Below, in pieces: positions 37,101 to 51,479 of a stretch of 64,000 bases of DNA (positions are counted from its first letter, which is position 1; each line of letters opens with the position of its first letter). Under the pieces are notes generated by a model. That model did no database searches. It saw nothing but the letters and a program-made list of their open reading frames with translations, and was not told the origin of the DNA. A program made the translations under genes and the position numbers. This stretch comes from Rhyacichthys aspro (Eukaryota; Chordata; Actinopteri; Gobiiformes; Rhyacichthyidae), in contig CM072154.1 in assembly GCA_036850595.1 (NCBI GenBank), positions 9,989,330-10,053,329 of the forward strand. The letters are read 5' to 3'.

Positions 37101-40100
37101 TATAACCACGTATCAGTTAACACAATAAAAATCAAACTTTTATTCCATTAATAAATAAATGTTCATCACTGTTTTTACACTGATTTTATTTCTGAGAGTC
37201 ATGTGTCCATTCAATTCTTGGCTGATGATTAGGTTGTTAAGTGACCACTGACCTAAAACAGACCACTTAGCCATAAAATGGGTTTCTATGGAAACACTCT
37301 AAAGGCTCACCACATGCAGTCTGGAATTTCCAGCACATTGACGATTATTGATGTTCTCGGTTCATAAAGCTGTTTTCTTTTTTCACACATTTATTTTTGC
37401 CCAGCTTCCTTTTAAATCTGATCTCTTCCTGCTTGGTATTCATAGATGGATGTCATTCACAAGCGTCTCCATAAGGATATACTGCACAACCCTGTGGTGA
37501 TGTTGAATTTCTGCCCTGATCTCAAGTCCATCTGCTCAGATCTAAGGAAAGTGCATGGAGAGTTCATCTTCCTCATTGACCGCAGTGGCAGCATGAGCGG
37601 GGTCAATATCAACCGTGTCAAGGTATTTTCATCTTCATGTGCTCTTTTTAGCCTTTCAGTGCAACATACAAAGAGAACATTGATGGAGGCATACATTACA
37701 TGATAGACTTTACCATTTCTTTTTCACAAGAAAATACTCTATTCTATATTTGCTTTCCTTGTTACTGGCAGTCTTTAGTTATTATTGACATTTGAGCTAA
37801 CTGCAGCAACACAATCTTGTAGTTGCTAGGCATTAGATCGTTCTTATGGGTTGAGGTAACATTTGTGCAGAACACTCCAAGGATCACCCAAGGAGGCTGT
37901 TTCTTTTTAATATGATTGTGTGTTATCTGACTGAGTGAATGGCAGTCTGCTTGTGCACTGACCCATCTTTCTGTTTACTGCTGTTCACTTGTGACTCAGA
38001 TTTAGGCTTTCACTGCATGCGTCTGGTACTACAGAGTCTGGGCTGAAAGCCAGAGATGGTTTGACAGTGATGTAATTGCATATTTTCCTCCCTTTTTTCA
38101 GGAAATCCTGTTGCATTCCTTCTGTAAAAATAAACTGAACACTGCATTTTGGATTTTTCACTTTGTTAATGCAGATTGTCCATCACTGTAATAAAGATAG
38201 GTATTTTCAAAAGGGGCTCTTTGCTGCAGATGGCTCAGTGGAATTGAATTAGTTGAACAAGACATTTATCAACTAATGAGCAAAAACACTTTTTGGCCTT
38301 TGGTCTGTTTGATCTTGAAGTCATTAACTTAATCTGCTCATTGTCTTTTTCTCAGGATGCCATGGTGGTCATTTTAAAAAGCCTCGTGCCTGGCTGCTTG
38401 TTCAACATTGTAGGCTTTGGCTCCACATTCAAGTCCCTCTTCACAACCAGCCAAAGCTATGAGGAGGTATAGAGAAAGTGTTATGTCACCTCTCACTGAC
38501 TTCAATAGATTTGTTTCTTTTGTGTCAGAAATGTTACATAATGTATGTTTATTGCACCTTACGTTAGGATGCCCTGGCAATGGCTTGCGAGTACATCAGA
38601 AAAATCCGAGCAGACATGGGGGGCACCAACATTCTGGCTCCTCTCTCTTGGATCCTGAGGCAGCCCATGTTTAGCAGTCACCCACGTCTGCTTTTTCTTC
38701 TCACCGATGGAGCCGTCAGTAATACGGGCAAGGTGATCGAGCTGGTCCGCAGCCACGCGCGCTATGTGAGGCAAGTACTGTTACCACTGCTCTCAGCCTG
38801 ATGAGCACGGCATTTTGGAAAGAGGAGAGATCGATATTAAACAACATTGTTATGGATATTTTCATTGACTTAAGTTAAGCAGTTATGCCTTGTAGTGCGT
38901 TAACAAAGTGCTGCTCGACAAAATCATATTAAAATCTGCAGGCGTTCTAATACATACTGACATGCATATTTGTCTGAGGTCAGAGGAAGGTTTTTTTTAT
39001 ATGCTGTCACTGTGAATAACATTGTATATATAATTACAAATGTAAAACTTAATTAGAATTCATACTTTTATCTCCGGGTTTGTATGGTCGACTGCACTCA
39101 CACAATTACATTAGGTATCCAATGCCTGTCAATGAGCATCCGGTCATTATCACACTGTTCTTACATCACCAAAGCCAGCCAGGGACAATATAACAAAATT
39201 CTGCTAAAAAGGGTCTGAAAACTGTGTAAAAGGTGACATTTCCATTTTTATCTTGCCCTGTTGGCTCTTGTTATAAATACAAAGAGACATGGTTGGTGCA
39301 GTCAAATTAGCCATCTCATGCCTTGGAAACATAATGAATTCAGTTTTACTTTCCAAAGCACACTTAAAAAGCAGCAGACATGTCTCAACTTCAAGAAATA
39401 CGCTTTCTTCAGCATACAAATTGGGTTGTTTATAGGCACTGCACATAACTGGTTTGTGTAATGTTTGTGCAGAACACCTGTTTTTGGAGACCTATTCTCA
39501 TCTTGAATGTGTGTATGGCTTCACGGTGGTTAATGTCTGTGTCTGTGCAGATGTTTTACCTTCGGCATTGGACAGAACGCCTGCAGGAGGCTGGTGCAGG
39601 GGCTGGCCACGGTTTCGAAAGGAACGGCAGAGTTCCTGGCTGACGGCGAAAGGCTGCAGCCCAAGGTACTCATTTTCAGCTTTGTGTATGACTCTTAACG
39701 ACAGCCAGCTATTCTTAGGGTCACTGGAGAGCCATTATGCAGAGGTTTCAGTGCGTCAAGTGTGTGCCACCACAACCAATTAAAAAATCATATCTCAAAG
39801 ACGCCAGTCACTATATGGACTGGATAGGGAAAAGCTGTATATTGTATTAGAAAGGCTGCATTATTTTGCTTATTTTTTGCTCTCCAGATGATAAAGTCCC
39901 TGAAGAAAACCATGTCACCAGTTCTGAGTGACATTTCCATTGAATGGCTTTTTCCTGAGACCAAAGAAGTACTGCTTTCCCCCGTGGGCAGCACTTTCCT
40001 GTTTCCAGGGGACAGTCTGATTGGCTACTGTGTGGTTTGTGATACCACCCGCTACCATGCTAACCCAAAATCTGTAAGTGTTTTAACACAAGCTTATAAC

Positions 40101-43100
40101 GTGCCAAGAGTTTTTTGAAAAAGGCAAGATATTTAAATGATCATGTGGCCATAGATTTTTTAAGCCAGTCTATAAATACATAATACTGTAGGTGTTTAAA
40201 CATAAAAGCTTTTGTCTGAGATGTCTAATGTGCTGAAAAACAGGATAAAAGGAGGCGATACAGCATGATGCGCTCCACTGAGTCAGCCAGCTCAGTGTTC
40301 TACCACTCTCAAGAAGAGGACCCAGCCAAAACTAGTGTTGACGGGCAGGGGTCCTACAGGGAAGCCCCCTCTAGCAATGTGTATGACTGCTGCCAAGACC
40401 CCGGGACAGAGAACAGTCCCATCATAACTGACCAAGATCCCACAGGTAGAAGAAAACAAATTGTAATAAATATACCATGAGCTTTTTATTCTTTAACACA
40501 GCATACATTTACAGGGTTAGACGGTAAGATGTCACCAAGGAGACGAGCATACAGCACCAACCAAATTGTGGATTACAACCCAGCCAAGAAGGTCTATACT
40601 CCTAGTGACCCGAGCTCTGTGGCAGTGAAGAACCCACTAAGGAGGGCCAAAGTCCAGGAACTAATAGGCCACATGAGCCCTGAGCACGAGTCCCAGTGGA
40701 AGAGCGAGTACCAGGTATAGTCTCCTGCTGTGAGAGGAACAGTGACGTTTTTAATATGATCCACACTCTTTGGTAAAGTGGGTCGACTATTATGTGTCTC
40801 CAAAGCACCCTGTTTTCACTAACACATTCATTTGAGCACACACAGACAGCACTGAAGCTGTTGTTATGATGAAGGCTGCAGCATCGTTTGTTATTCTGAC
40901 ATCCTGTAATTGTTATATTGCCTTTAATGGAAAATATATATTTGAAGGCAAATGCTGTTGACAAATTATAGCCATCTGACCCTCGTTTGAACTGTCGGTT
41001 TGTAACAAATTGTATTAGTAATGATAACAAGTTTGAATATTGCTGTGTTCAAAAACTGTGAAGAAACACATGCATTCATTAAGGATCTAATTGACCTGTG
41101 TCATTAATCTTAGGTAAAGCTTATTATCAAGGATCACTGCTCACAAAATATTAGGGAGAAGAACTGTACTGAATGGAAGGACACTTCTCCCAGTGTAAAC
41201 CCTCTGAGTCATTAATAAACTGTAATTAATGCAAGCGGAGTAGTTTTGAAAAGGGAATATGACCTTGGCTGCTTTGTTAAGTACTTTTATCAGATCATCA
41301 CTCTAATGATGTTATTAAAACAGGCTGTCAGTGAAAAACAGAAATATAAATATTTGTTCTATATGGTAGTGTCATGAGCATTTTAGAGTAACTTAAATTC
41401 ACTGTCAGATAGATATAACTGTGGACTGTTTATAAAAGAGAACCACCATTGTTTCTATTAATAGCCCCTAGTGGCATCACCTACCACAGTAATTGTTGTT
41501 TCTAGAAAAGGTTGTAGAAGAATGAAAACAAATTGAAAAGTAATATTACTTTTGCTTTTGTTTTTAGCCACAGCTGGCAAGCCTGTGTGGCTCATCTTCC
41601 AGAGGGCATCCTGCCAGCTGTCACCGGCCAACAGCACATCAGGAGACTGTTCTGCAGCAGGAAAGCGACTCCACAGAGCCTCAATCCCATCCTCCGCCTC
41701 AGGATACGTCACTGCCGAGCGCGCAGCCCACAGCTTGTAACACAGCTGGAGAAGAGGGATCCAGATCCTCCACTGACAGCCCATCTGTTGGTAGCATTGG
41801 AGAAACAGGTCTGACGACCAACAACATCATTTAATTTAGCATACTAATAAAGAACAAGTCGCTGTGTTTGTAAATATGCTACCAGTTTTTGCCATATGTA
41901 TCGTATAAATCTGGATCTTAGTCTTTGCAGGAAAATTCAACAAGAGGAGTATCTAAAATCATTTTTATGCAACAAAACAAAGAGTAAACTATGACATTAG
42001 TAGCAAAAGGGTCTGAATTTATGAAAACAGATATGGTCTATGCATGTGAGCCTTTCAGCAGGTGTCACAGATTCGACGTTTGAAGACAACAGGGTATTGT
42101 ACAGCAACATAAAAACCATTTGCTTTAAATGAATATAGTCACTAAATCTTAAAATCTAAACATTTTGAAGGTTTGGGGTGTAATATAGTATACATTTAGT
42201 GCATTTAGTACACTTAACTGCATCTGATTGAGTTTCTTGCTAAATTTGTTTTGTGAAGTGTTTGTTGTGCTGGAATTAGTTATCTGAGTAGATGGAGTGA
42301 TAACAAGTAATAGATAAGAAAAAATGGTCACTCAGGAGCTGAAAAACACGTCACCAACAGCTGTTGCTGAAAACATGGTCCATCAATTAATTAAAGAAGG
42401 TTCTTCAGTCTGTCTAATACACTTATGTTGGATTGTGGTGGTTATGTATTTCAGTCGTTACCTAGGTCTGCCGTATCTAAGGTGACCACATGTTCTGCTG
42501 TGTTGTTTCAGATGGCTACAGCCACCAGCTTTGCCAGGCTGAAACGCCACAGGAGTGCCACACAATAGATCTGGGTGCTCAGCACAAAGGGGACTGCAAG
42601 GCTGTGGTGTCAGGACTGCTGTGTGGCAAACCAGTAAAGTGGGAGGTGGTGTTTGATATTAAGCCCTACCTGAACGGACGAGAACGTGAGGAAAAGGTTC
42701 ACGAGGAGCTGTGGAACGAGACCTTCCATTACCTGGCAGGCCGTTCTATTATAAATGACTTTGAGCACATGGCAGACAAAGAGTGTGAGATTGAGCACGG
42801 TGAGCACTGGTCAGGTTTCACTGTCTAATCATGTAACATTAGCACAGTGAGTTATTTAAGGCATTCTATGATAAAACGCACAAATGTAATGAATGTATCC
42901 TCATTATATGTGACAGGCTCTGGAAGGAGGTACCAGTTATACGCTATTCACACAAGCAAAGCCTGCAATATTCAGAGCAAATACACTGCGTTTGTTCCCA
43001 TCGATCTGGACACTAATGAGTATTTGCAGACATGTATTGAATACATCAACCATGGTAAGTCCTTAACCATCCATGAGCAGTCATCCGTGTCCTCTTGTCT

Positions 43101-45704
43101 GAAGCTCAGAGATGTTTAAATACTTTTGTAGGCGAAGTACTGAAGAGAGGCTCCCGCTCCAGCTCTCGGTCGGGGAGCAGGAAGAACCGAGCATACTCTA
43201 TCGGATTAGGACGCTCTCAGTCTGGTGGAATGTCAGAGGACGCAGAAGATTGCCAGCAATTCAACAGTGAGAGGCTTTTGTTGTTGTTTTCTGCTTGCAA
43301 ATTAATTCCAAAGACATAATAAAAAGAACTGCAATAAAGAAAGATATATTAGATTTTTAAAATACAGCTAGCACAGAGAAGAAATGAGATATGAGAATCC
43401 GTGCTGCTCTCAATAAGGCATTTTTTATGTATATTTAGATCTGTTTAGATGAATTAATACTATTACATTAAATTCCAAAAGGGCAATATTTTTAAATAGG
43501 TTTCGTCGGTGGCATAGCAACTGCAGGAGCTTAAACGAGGCTTAGCTGTTAGAAAAGGTATGAGCAAAAGAGTGTTAAAAATGACCAAGTAAATCAGAGA
43601 AATGTAGGGTTTCACTGGTAGCATTGTTCATTAAAATGAGTGTTGACATTTGAGTCTTTGCCGTTACTGTCTTAGCTGGAGATGATGGAGCGTCCCCATG
43701 CAGCACCCCCTCCTCCAGCTGGGAGAGATGTAGTTTCACAGAAGGTAAGCACAACACATCCAGGCGTGCCTTAGACTCGTTGTGTCTCATCCATTTCCCC
43801 AGAGAGACCTTTGACGTATAACTGCATTGAAGTCGTTGTGTTGAAGCGTTGGATTATTGACAAGACTTTTAAAAGCAGAGGCCTTGTCATCATGTTGCAG
43901 GTTGTATTGACAAATGCTATCTGGCCATTACACAACAATGAACTAAATGGAGCTCACATGTGCTAGAAGGATGTATCGAGACAGAGTGTTTCAGTCAAGT
44001 CAAATGAAAATGTGACTTCTTGTTTCTCTTCCCCCACATCTCATTCTCTGTCTCTGCCTGTGTCCAAGCCTACCAAAGGAGTCCCTCTGTGACCTCTGAC
44101 CAATCACAGAAATCAGTAGAAAGTGTTTTTTCTGCCAGGTAGGTACAAACCGGCTATACAAAATGTGCTGTTGTAGTTGTATATTTCTCTCAGTGTATAA
44201 TATGATGGTAGCTACAGTAACAGACATAAATGGACTAAATCCAATGTCTTTTACATCTGCTGCGTGCTATTTTCTTGTAAGACTGGCCCTCAGCAGGACC
44301 CGTCTCCTGACTCGAGCTGCCAAAGGATTCATGTGTCGATCACACAGCAAGTCCGGTGATTCAATTGGAGAGAGCGACAACGAAAACAAAGACTACATTC
44401 CTCTGGTGGGTAGCAAATCTATACAACTGCATCTGAGCTAGTGCAAATTGCAAAAACAATCTTAACACTCTGTCAACACGCAAGCATTGTTAATAGACAC
44501 AGATCTGAACTGACTGTAGAAAGCTGGAGAGATGAATTTGTCGCAATCTATTGAGCGTGTTTCAGAGGATGTGAACAATGAGCAGCAGCAGTTCTCTGCT
44601 GTCACTAATAGTTCTAAATAGACTGAGGGCTCAGGTGTGCACTCTGTAAGCATGTTGAATAAATGCCAGCCCACAAGCTGTATTTGTAAGACTTCTAGTC
44701 TCACACTCAAGAACGATTTTACCTGTAGAAAGGTATTAACTAAAGTTAAAGAAAAACAACTGGTGATGTTTGTGAATTGAATCATAAGCTTAGACATAGC
44801 AAGTCACATAATCCATCCATCCATCAATTTATAAACCTGATTGGGAATAAGATTTGCAGTTTACCTCAAGGCTACTGATTGTAAAATATCAAATCTTCTA
44901 CCAGAAGTTCCATGATGAACATTTTACATATAATGTATATGTAGAGTAATCATTATCTAATTAGATTAGTTCTAAACTTTCAAAAGATGATGCAAAAAGG
45001 ATGCAAATAGAATGTACAAGGAATAAAGCTTCTCTAACTAACTGTAACCATTTCTTTGTCCACAGGTGTCATTGCAGCTGGCTAGTGGTGCCTTTCCGCT
45101 GGATGCAGCTCTGTGTGATGCCATCAGTGTGCCCATGGAGAAGCTGAAATGGACATCCCCCTTCAGCAGCCACCGCTCCAGCCTGAGCCACATGTCTCAC
45201 TCCAGCAGCCGTCGCGCTGAGAGCCTGGAGGATGAGCTGGACTCATGTCTGCAGCCCACAGACCAGTCTGTCCAGAGCCCTTCGAATGCCTCCAGAATCA
45301 CCTTGGCAGAGGTTGCTAGCTCCTCCTTGGGCAGTCCGTCCACTCCCGCAGAGCTCCCACTTTCCCCTCTGTCTCAAGTGGACAGTGGGCGGGGCTCAAG
45401 GCTCACAGGGGTAACCGGGGAAACGGCTCAGTCCTGCGCACCGAAGAGGATGCTGGATGTGGAGAGCATGGTGTGGGCGACGGCCGTGGCTCTGGCCTGG
45501 CTCGAGCACAGTTCTGCCAGTTATTTCATCGAGTGGGAGCTGGTAGCCGCCAAAGCAAGCATGTGGTTGGGTGCCCAGGACATCCCGGAGGGCAAGGATT
45601 TAGCTTCTGTCAAGGCTGCCGCCAACCAGCTCTTCATCATCCTCAGACACTGGGATGAAAACCTGCATTTCAACATGCTGTGTTACAATCCCAACAGTGT
45701 CTGA
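34177..45704 (+). CDS. vwa5b1: von Willebrand factor A domain-containing protein 5B1 (VWA5B1)
   Basis: Twenty-one coding exons: 34177-34315, 34421-34582, 35098-35317, 35408-35562, 35697-35828, 36669-36793, 37446-37622, 38356-38466, 38568-38770, 39551-39665, 39888-40073, 40244-40445, 40515-40714, 41568-41808, 42512-42799, 42917-43054, 43132-43266, 43676-43744, 44069-44138, 44282-44405, 45066-45704. All phases agree, giving 1276 residues; human VWA5B1 has about 1220. The N-terminal half of the first 300 residues is a VIT domain, and a VWA domain follows at about 351-520 with an intact MIDAS start (D356, S358, S360), 'GGTN' and 'LLTDG', so it should bind a divalent cation. The Ser-rich region after about 600 is probably disordered. 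The C-terminal 'MVWATAVALAWLEH' block is conserved in the family. The molecular function is unknown; VIT+VWA proteins are often secreted or adaptor-like, but no signal peptide is visible. Introns 1 and 9 use GC donors. Confidence 0.96.
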
Positions 45705-46940
45705 GACTCAAAGTACTTAAGTCTCACCTGATACTATGCTAACCGAGACTGTCCTCTTCTCTGTTCAGCTCGATATCCTCTGGAGTCCGATTTATTTGCC
45801 GCTGCAGTTGTAATAAGTGTGTGTTTCCCTCTATTGTGTGTTCCCCCTCTAAACATATCACAGGCTGTTCAGAGGCACTATGTGCAAGCTGTTACCTCAC
45901 TGGTGCCATACACTGTAGCAACGGTTTATGAAGAGAGGAAGTGTTGACTTAGTAGCATGCTGGATCACTCACCAATTGAAAAAAGCTCTTATTGTCATCA
46001 TATTGATGTTCTGAGGAGAATGCTGCAAATGTTTTGTTCCAATAATACACTTGTACATCTTCTAAATTAATTGTATTGTAAAGAAAAAGACTGAAAGCAT
46101 CACTCTTTTATAAAGCTTTTTACCATTACCGTATGAATAATATTTTCCATTTTTGCAGTTTAATTATAGCAGTTACTAAAAAATATGCAATCACTCAGAT
46201 CTGGTATAAAAATGGGATGGCATGGCATTTACTGGTTTAATGTATTTTCTCTTTCTCAATCTATATATGCCTAGATTTCTCAGTGTTTTAAGTCAGACAT
46301 CATGAAAAGGCCTGAGGGCCGCAAAATGCAGTTTGTGCTTTGTGTCCGTGAGAAGAAAGGCTCCTGCTCGCTCTGTCATGATCACAGCTCATTTACCGCA
46401 AGTGCCTCAAAAGGTTTTTGATCGGCTGGAAATGTAGCTGTGTTTCACATGTAATCATTGCAGAGAATAGCTGGTAATTTTTCTTAAAACCTCACTTGAT
46501 TTGCTCCCAGACTTAGACATCTTTCAGTATTGATTTCCATTATTATGATTCGATTTTCAGTGTTGCTTTACTCAGGTATGAATCATTTTGTTCTCTCAGG
46601 CTGAGTTCCTTCTTGCATGAACACACCGTATTTATGTTACAGTGTCCGATTGCCACAGTGGAGCCAGTAGTACTGTGTTTTAAGCTCTACATTGAGAAAC
46701 AGTAGTGCTCTTGTAGTGATACTTTGTGGTGTGTTTGCTGTAGCGACTTCAGCTGTAACCGTAATGTATTTTAATGTAATGGGTCAGTTGTATAGTGCAG
46801 TATCTTTCAACTTGCATTGTGTGCCTTTATAAATGATTGTTGACTGTTTGAGGCTGTTGAAAGCTTCTGTAGTGTCTTTATAACTGTCACTATTATGGCC
46901 AGCTCTGCAGGTGCATGAAATAAAAGAATTCACCACACAA
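45705..46940 (+). other. vwa5b1: vwa5b1 3' UTR with poly(A) signal
   Basis: Roughly 1.2 kb of non-coding sequence after the stop codon leads to a canonical AATAAA at 46,919-46,924, the best candidate poly(A) signal. No competing hexamer with a clear context was noticed closer to the stop. Confidence 0.55.
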
Positions 46941-49900
46941 ACATGAAGGCTTCAACACTATTACTACAAACACATCCAGGACATATAGTATCTGCTCATT
47001 TATTCCAACAGACCTCAAGTAGGTCCCTTTGTGAAAGACATGCAGTATTGTTCCGTCTGGCTTCGTGGGTGATGTGATGTCAAGCCGACATCAACGCTAC
47101 ACTTGGTTGTGTTTTTTTTTCCCCCGAGTGACACAGCACATGTCTCATTAACAACAAAAGGTGCCATAATAAGGCTCCTTCAAATCAAAGAGGTACTAAT
47201 AATTAGGATGGCAAGACGTCACTTCTAAAGGAAGAAAATCCATCCTATTATATTACTCGACAAACATGAGAGACAAAGATTTGAAAATAGGCAGACAGAG
47301 AAAACGCACAGCCAGATAAATGATTGCTCATTAATACGGTGCTTTTAACAGCGTTCAACTGTGCTTCCGAGATCAAATAAGGCCCTGAACTGATCATGTA
47401 CAGTGCTTTGAAGTGTGCCCAGGTAAAATATAAAAAGACAGGAAAAGGCAATTGCAATTTCAAACATTTGCATATTTTATTTCATTTACTTTGTAGGTTA
47501 AAAAAAAACAAAAAAACTACAACAGTACTCTTAGAAATGTCAAACTAACAGAGTCATGTCTAATTTAATCAAGGACACAATAACACGACGCTTTAATGTG
47601 TACATTAAGTGAAGCTTGAGTGGCATAAATGTACTTTTGTCTCAACTTCGGTGTGTGTAAATTAGCCGGTAACCATAGTAACTAAAGTGGCTCCTTCCAT
47701 TTCTATGGGGCTTTACACGTCTATTGTTTTCACGTCAGACAAATGCAACAACAGTATAAACTACATTTTACAGAACGCCCCTTTAGAGCCATATTAGTGT
47801 AAATGTGCCCATGGGACTAGATCCATACAACTAATAAAGGAATAACAAATGTAGTGTGTGCTTTGGGATTCTGTTTTTGCACAGTTTAGGGCCATCACCA
47901 TCAGACTTATTTCTACCATAGCTGTTCACATGCTCTAAAAAGGAAGAGTCTGAGGAATTACACTTGACGTCACTAAAAACAACCCTAACACATTTTAATG
48001 TCACCCACAAAACATAACAATAACAATTATATAACAGTATAATAAGCCACTTCAGAATTTTTTATATTTGAAGGTGAGGCTTGTTAAAAAAAAAAAAAAA
48101 AATCTTGAGGTTGCCATGGCAAATTGTAAATGGGCGAATCTCTTAGGGAAGAGGAGGCTACTCAGAGTTAATATGAACTTGCTGTGCTGCGAGACATGAG
48201 CCGTTTTTTTCTCAGCAGGTAGAAAAATAACAAGAATACCTCTAAGTTTAGTTTGTAAATGCAGTATATTCAACGGTTTATCTGTAACAAGCAGCTCTGG
48301 GGCTCCAATTGTCACTGATCTTGGAGCTTGTGATACTGTCCTCTTTAATAGCCACATCCACATTTATATGACATAAAGAGTGTTGTATTTAGACTATATC
48401 AAGTATCACCGACAGATTGATTTTTGCAGTTTTTCCATTCGAACGCCATTCACACTCAACTTCTTTGTGTGCTTAGACAGGGCACCAATTTCAAGATTGG
48501 GCAGCCTTGACTGGAGACTAACTGAATCAAAAATCAATCCTCACACAGCCAACACCATTTCTCAGATCAAAGAAGAGAGTAAATAAGGCAATTCCAGTTT
48601 TATTGCGGTTGAAAAATATTTGGAGCTTCTGAATGCAATCAAAGTCATAAGATCGACATGTGTGAATGAGCCAGGATTAAGGCTTTGATTGTATCCGAGC
48701 TGCCTCCGGTGCTTTTCCTATAATTAATTCAATAAAGGCGCTGGAGTGCAGTGATACATTTAAATTAGTGGATATAAACCAAGGTCACTCGTGACTGTGG
48801 GGATTCTTCACATTTGTAATTTTCACCTTGAGTAATGTAGTCTGCTTCGAGAGGAGATTAGACAGTGCTTAACAGATCTGACTCTTTTATGGGCTTTGTT
48901 GGTGTTGTGGGATAAGCTGTAGTCGAGGACAAATGAAGACAAGTTGTTTTTCTGACTCAGACAGGAGTGCTCTGTGAATTCATGATTTCAATATTAGAGC
49001 CAATCAGCGAATCACATGCAGGAAGTATGTGATCTGATCGCTTTTAAATTGCAAATGATGTTCAGTGGAGGGTAAATGCAACATCTCACCTCCATCATTA
49101 AGCCTCTGTATGGCCCTTATCGGCCAGTTCTGGTGCAGTCCTCATGTGGCATTGAAATTCAAAACTCTTAAGTGGGGAATAATAGAGAGAATGTCTTTGA
49201 TGGTTCACTCACTGTCAGTACAGTGACAGCTCCTGCTGCTAAAAGCACTGCAGGACCAGATAGAAACATAAGGGTTTCCATGGTGTTGGCCCATAGCTGC
49301 TGCTTTCATGTTCACAGCACAATGAGTAAGAGTGGCTTGTTAATGTGCCTCAAGTGGTGTTTTCTTTAGTTTTAAATTGTATTATCATTTGTTCGAAAGT
49401 TAAAAGTGATCTAGGAGATGACACATTCTTAGTGGGACAAACGCTAAATCCTAATTGAACGCAGAGAAATAAAAACAGCCGTAATAGACGTCTTGAAAGG
49501 TCTGTTACGTAACCAGCGGTAGAGTGGCTCTTCTACAGCTTTTAGAGCCATCAATACAGCTAACAGGAAGAGGGGCATGATGGTCTTACTGCTTGATTCC
49601 ACTGTATTTGTGACATTTACCTCAGGTCCCTTCTGAGACCAAGCAGCACCTGCACACTGTGGAAAAAAAAGATCTACGTGTGGAGTTGGGTGCTGAATAC
49701 TAATGGACGAATGGTAATACCTCGCTCACAGCGCAACTTAACCAATACATCACGGATTTCAGAGCAGAATGTTAAAAAGATAAAATGGGAAATTTAGGAA
49801 TAATACAGAGTCATTTGACAGCATAAAGGGCATCCTGGTATTCTAATAGCATTAAGACAGTTTCCTCTGGAGGCATATATGCAGCGCTGCAGGCCTCAAA

Positions 49901-51479
49901 TTGAACCGTGCCACAGCATTTTCTTCATTCTTTTGGAACAGCACGTCTCCTGTTCTGCTTTTCCGATGCTAAAAACAGAACAGAAATGAAAACAAGTTTA
50001 ATTCTTAATTGAGCTGGAGCATGAGCACTTATTTGTCAACTGATTGGCCCCATTAAGGGTTTAATTAAATCACCAATAGACTGACAACACAGATTCATTT
50101 GGGTAAGTCATATAAAAATGAATGCTTGTTGTCATCATTTGCTCAGTATGTCACTGTTTCTACAAAACATCAGATTGCTTTGCACTGCATGGCCTTAGAC
50201 TCCCATTCTGAATATGCTCATTTCTCTCAAAGGCTGACCTCTCCTGGCAGCAGTCAACACATCATTATTCCTGCTTTCCATGTGACTTTATTTCAAACAT
50301 CTGCTTTGACATTATTCAACAATATGACTTCACAAGTGATAGAACACACAGACTTCACTTATTGTTTGCTCAAGTCCCTGAAAAGGCAGCTTCAACAATC
50401 CAGCAGTGAATGGATGCGATGTAGAAGAGGTTTTACATTTTACATTCTTCATTCTTCGTGGCCTGTGGCTGAACTCTTATTAGTCTCTGTATTATAACTG
50501 TATTATCAGGCAGCATGGACAATGTCAGAAAGAACAGGGTGAGATCAGGGCACTCTGACTCATCAAGCTCCACATATACCAATACCCATGATCTTGATCT
50601 GAACTCTTTTTCCAGGATCACAGTGGCCGAGTTTCAATTACAAGCTCAGGTAGTTCATGAGGTTGAATATTTCAATAAAGTTTCTGAATACAGATGCAAA
50701 GAAGATACGTCACTTTTAATATATTCCAAAGAAGTAAGTGATACCTTCAGTTAGATGGGTGTCCTGGGCCAGTACCTCTTTTTAACCACAAATGGAAAAA
50801 AACAGTACTGTGCAGGTGTGAAGATGTGCAGTAAAGTAAGAATGCTGTCAACGATATACAATTTAAATGTTTTTTAATCAATTAGAGACGAAAACTTTGA
50901 GTTTTTAGAGTGATCCCAGAACAAGGTGTCTGGCCTGGTTCTGTCTAGGATCACATGGTCTGGTTTAGCCTAGTTCCTCCTGAGATTTGATGGTCTGGTT
51001 TAGCCCAGTCTGGTCTGGTTTTGTCTGGGATTCTCCAAATGCTTCAACAGAATCCGAACAGTTCCTTCAAAAACGTATCCAGTGAATCTATAAGAACTGT
51101 TGCTGTTTTGAGGCAAAATCTTGATTTGATTTAGAATTGTCTTCTGTTCTTTCACTTTGCCTTTTGTCAACTAATACAAATCACCATACTTTTAGTTTAC
51201 TTTACTTTTTCTATCCACACCTCCATAAAACAGCACTGTACATTTTGTAATTGTCTGACCTATTTAATCCAATCATAAAGGATCATGTCAGAGAAAAAGT
51301 AGCAAGAATGTAAGCTGCATTTCACTTTGGACTTGATTGATTTTAATGTATGCACTCGTTTGAGGTAAACTGGCTTCTGCTCTCCATTACATCTTAGGTA
51401 AAAGACAGCTTAACTTGAATCACTTACTTCTCCTTTACATTTAGATTGGAAAAAGCTGACAATTCAATGCCTCTTTGCA
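46941..51479. other. Intergenic region between vwa5b1 and mul1
   Basis: The sequence is AT-rich with no exon I can support. In human, CAMK2N1 lies between VWA5B1 and MUL1; its short conserved protein was looked for on both strands and not found. An A run of about 16 lies near 48,086-48,102. The right end should contain the mul1 3' UTR; a minus-strand ATTAAA at 51,268-51,263 lies about 215 bases past the mul1 stop. The stretch 48,650-49,100 has several TAATTA-like motifs and could be regulatory, but this is only an impression. Confidence 0.4.
50925..51030. repeat. Degenerate tandem repeat based on TGGTCTGGTTTAGCC
   Basis: The phrase TGGTCTGGTTTAGCC occurs twice, with shorter variants (TGGCCTGGTTCTG, TGGTCTGGTTTTG) around it, over about 100 bases. 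It looks like a small decayed minisatellite. No function is apparent. Confidence 0.55.

Noticed and set aside
37446..37703. Independent small gene starting at Met 37,446
   Set aside because: It is vwa5b1 exon 7, whose first codon happens to be ATG, followed by intron sequence.
38767..38778. GT donor (CAA|GTACTG) for vwa5b1 exon 9
   Set aside because: It puts the next exon in a frame that stops after about 30 codons and loses the VWA sequence; the GC donor four bases earlier keeps it.
50099..50754. Two consecutive plus-strand open frames upstream of mul1
   Set aside because: No domain, splice sites or conserved motif; probably chance frames.
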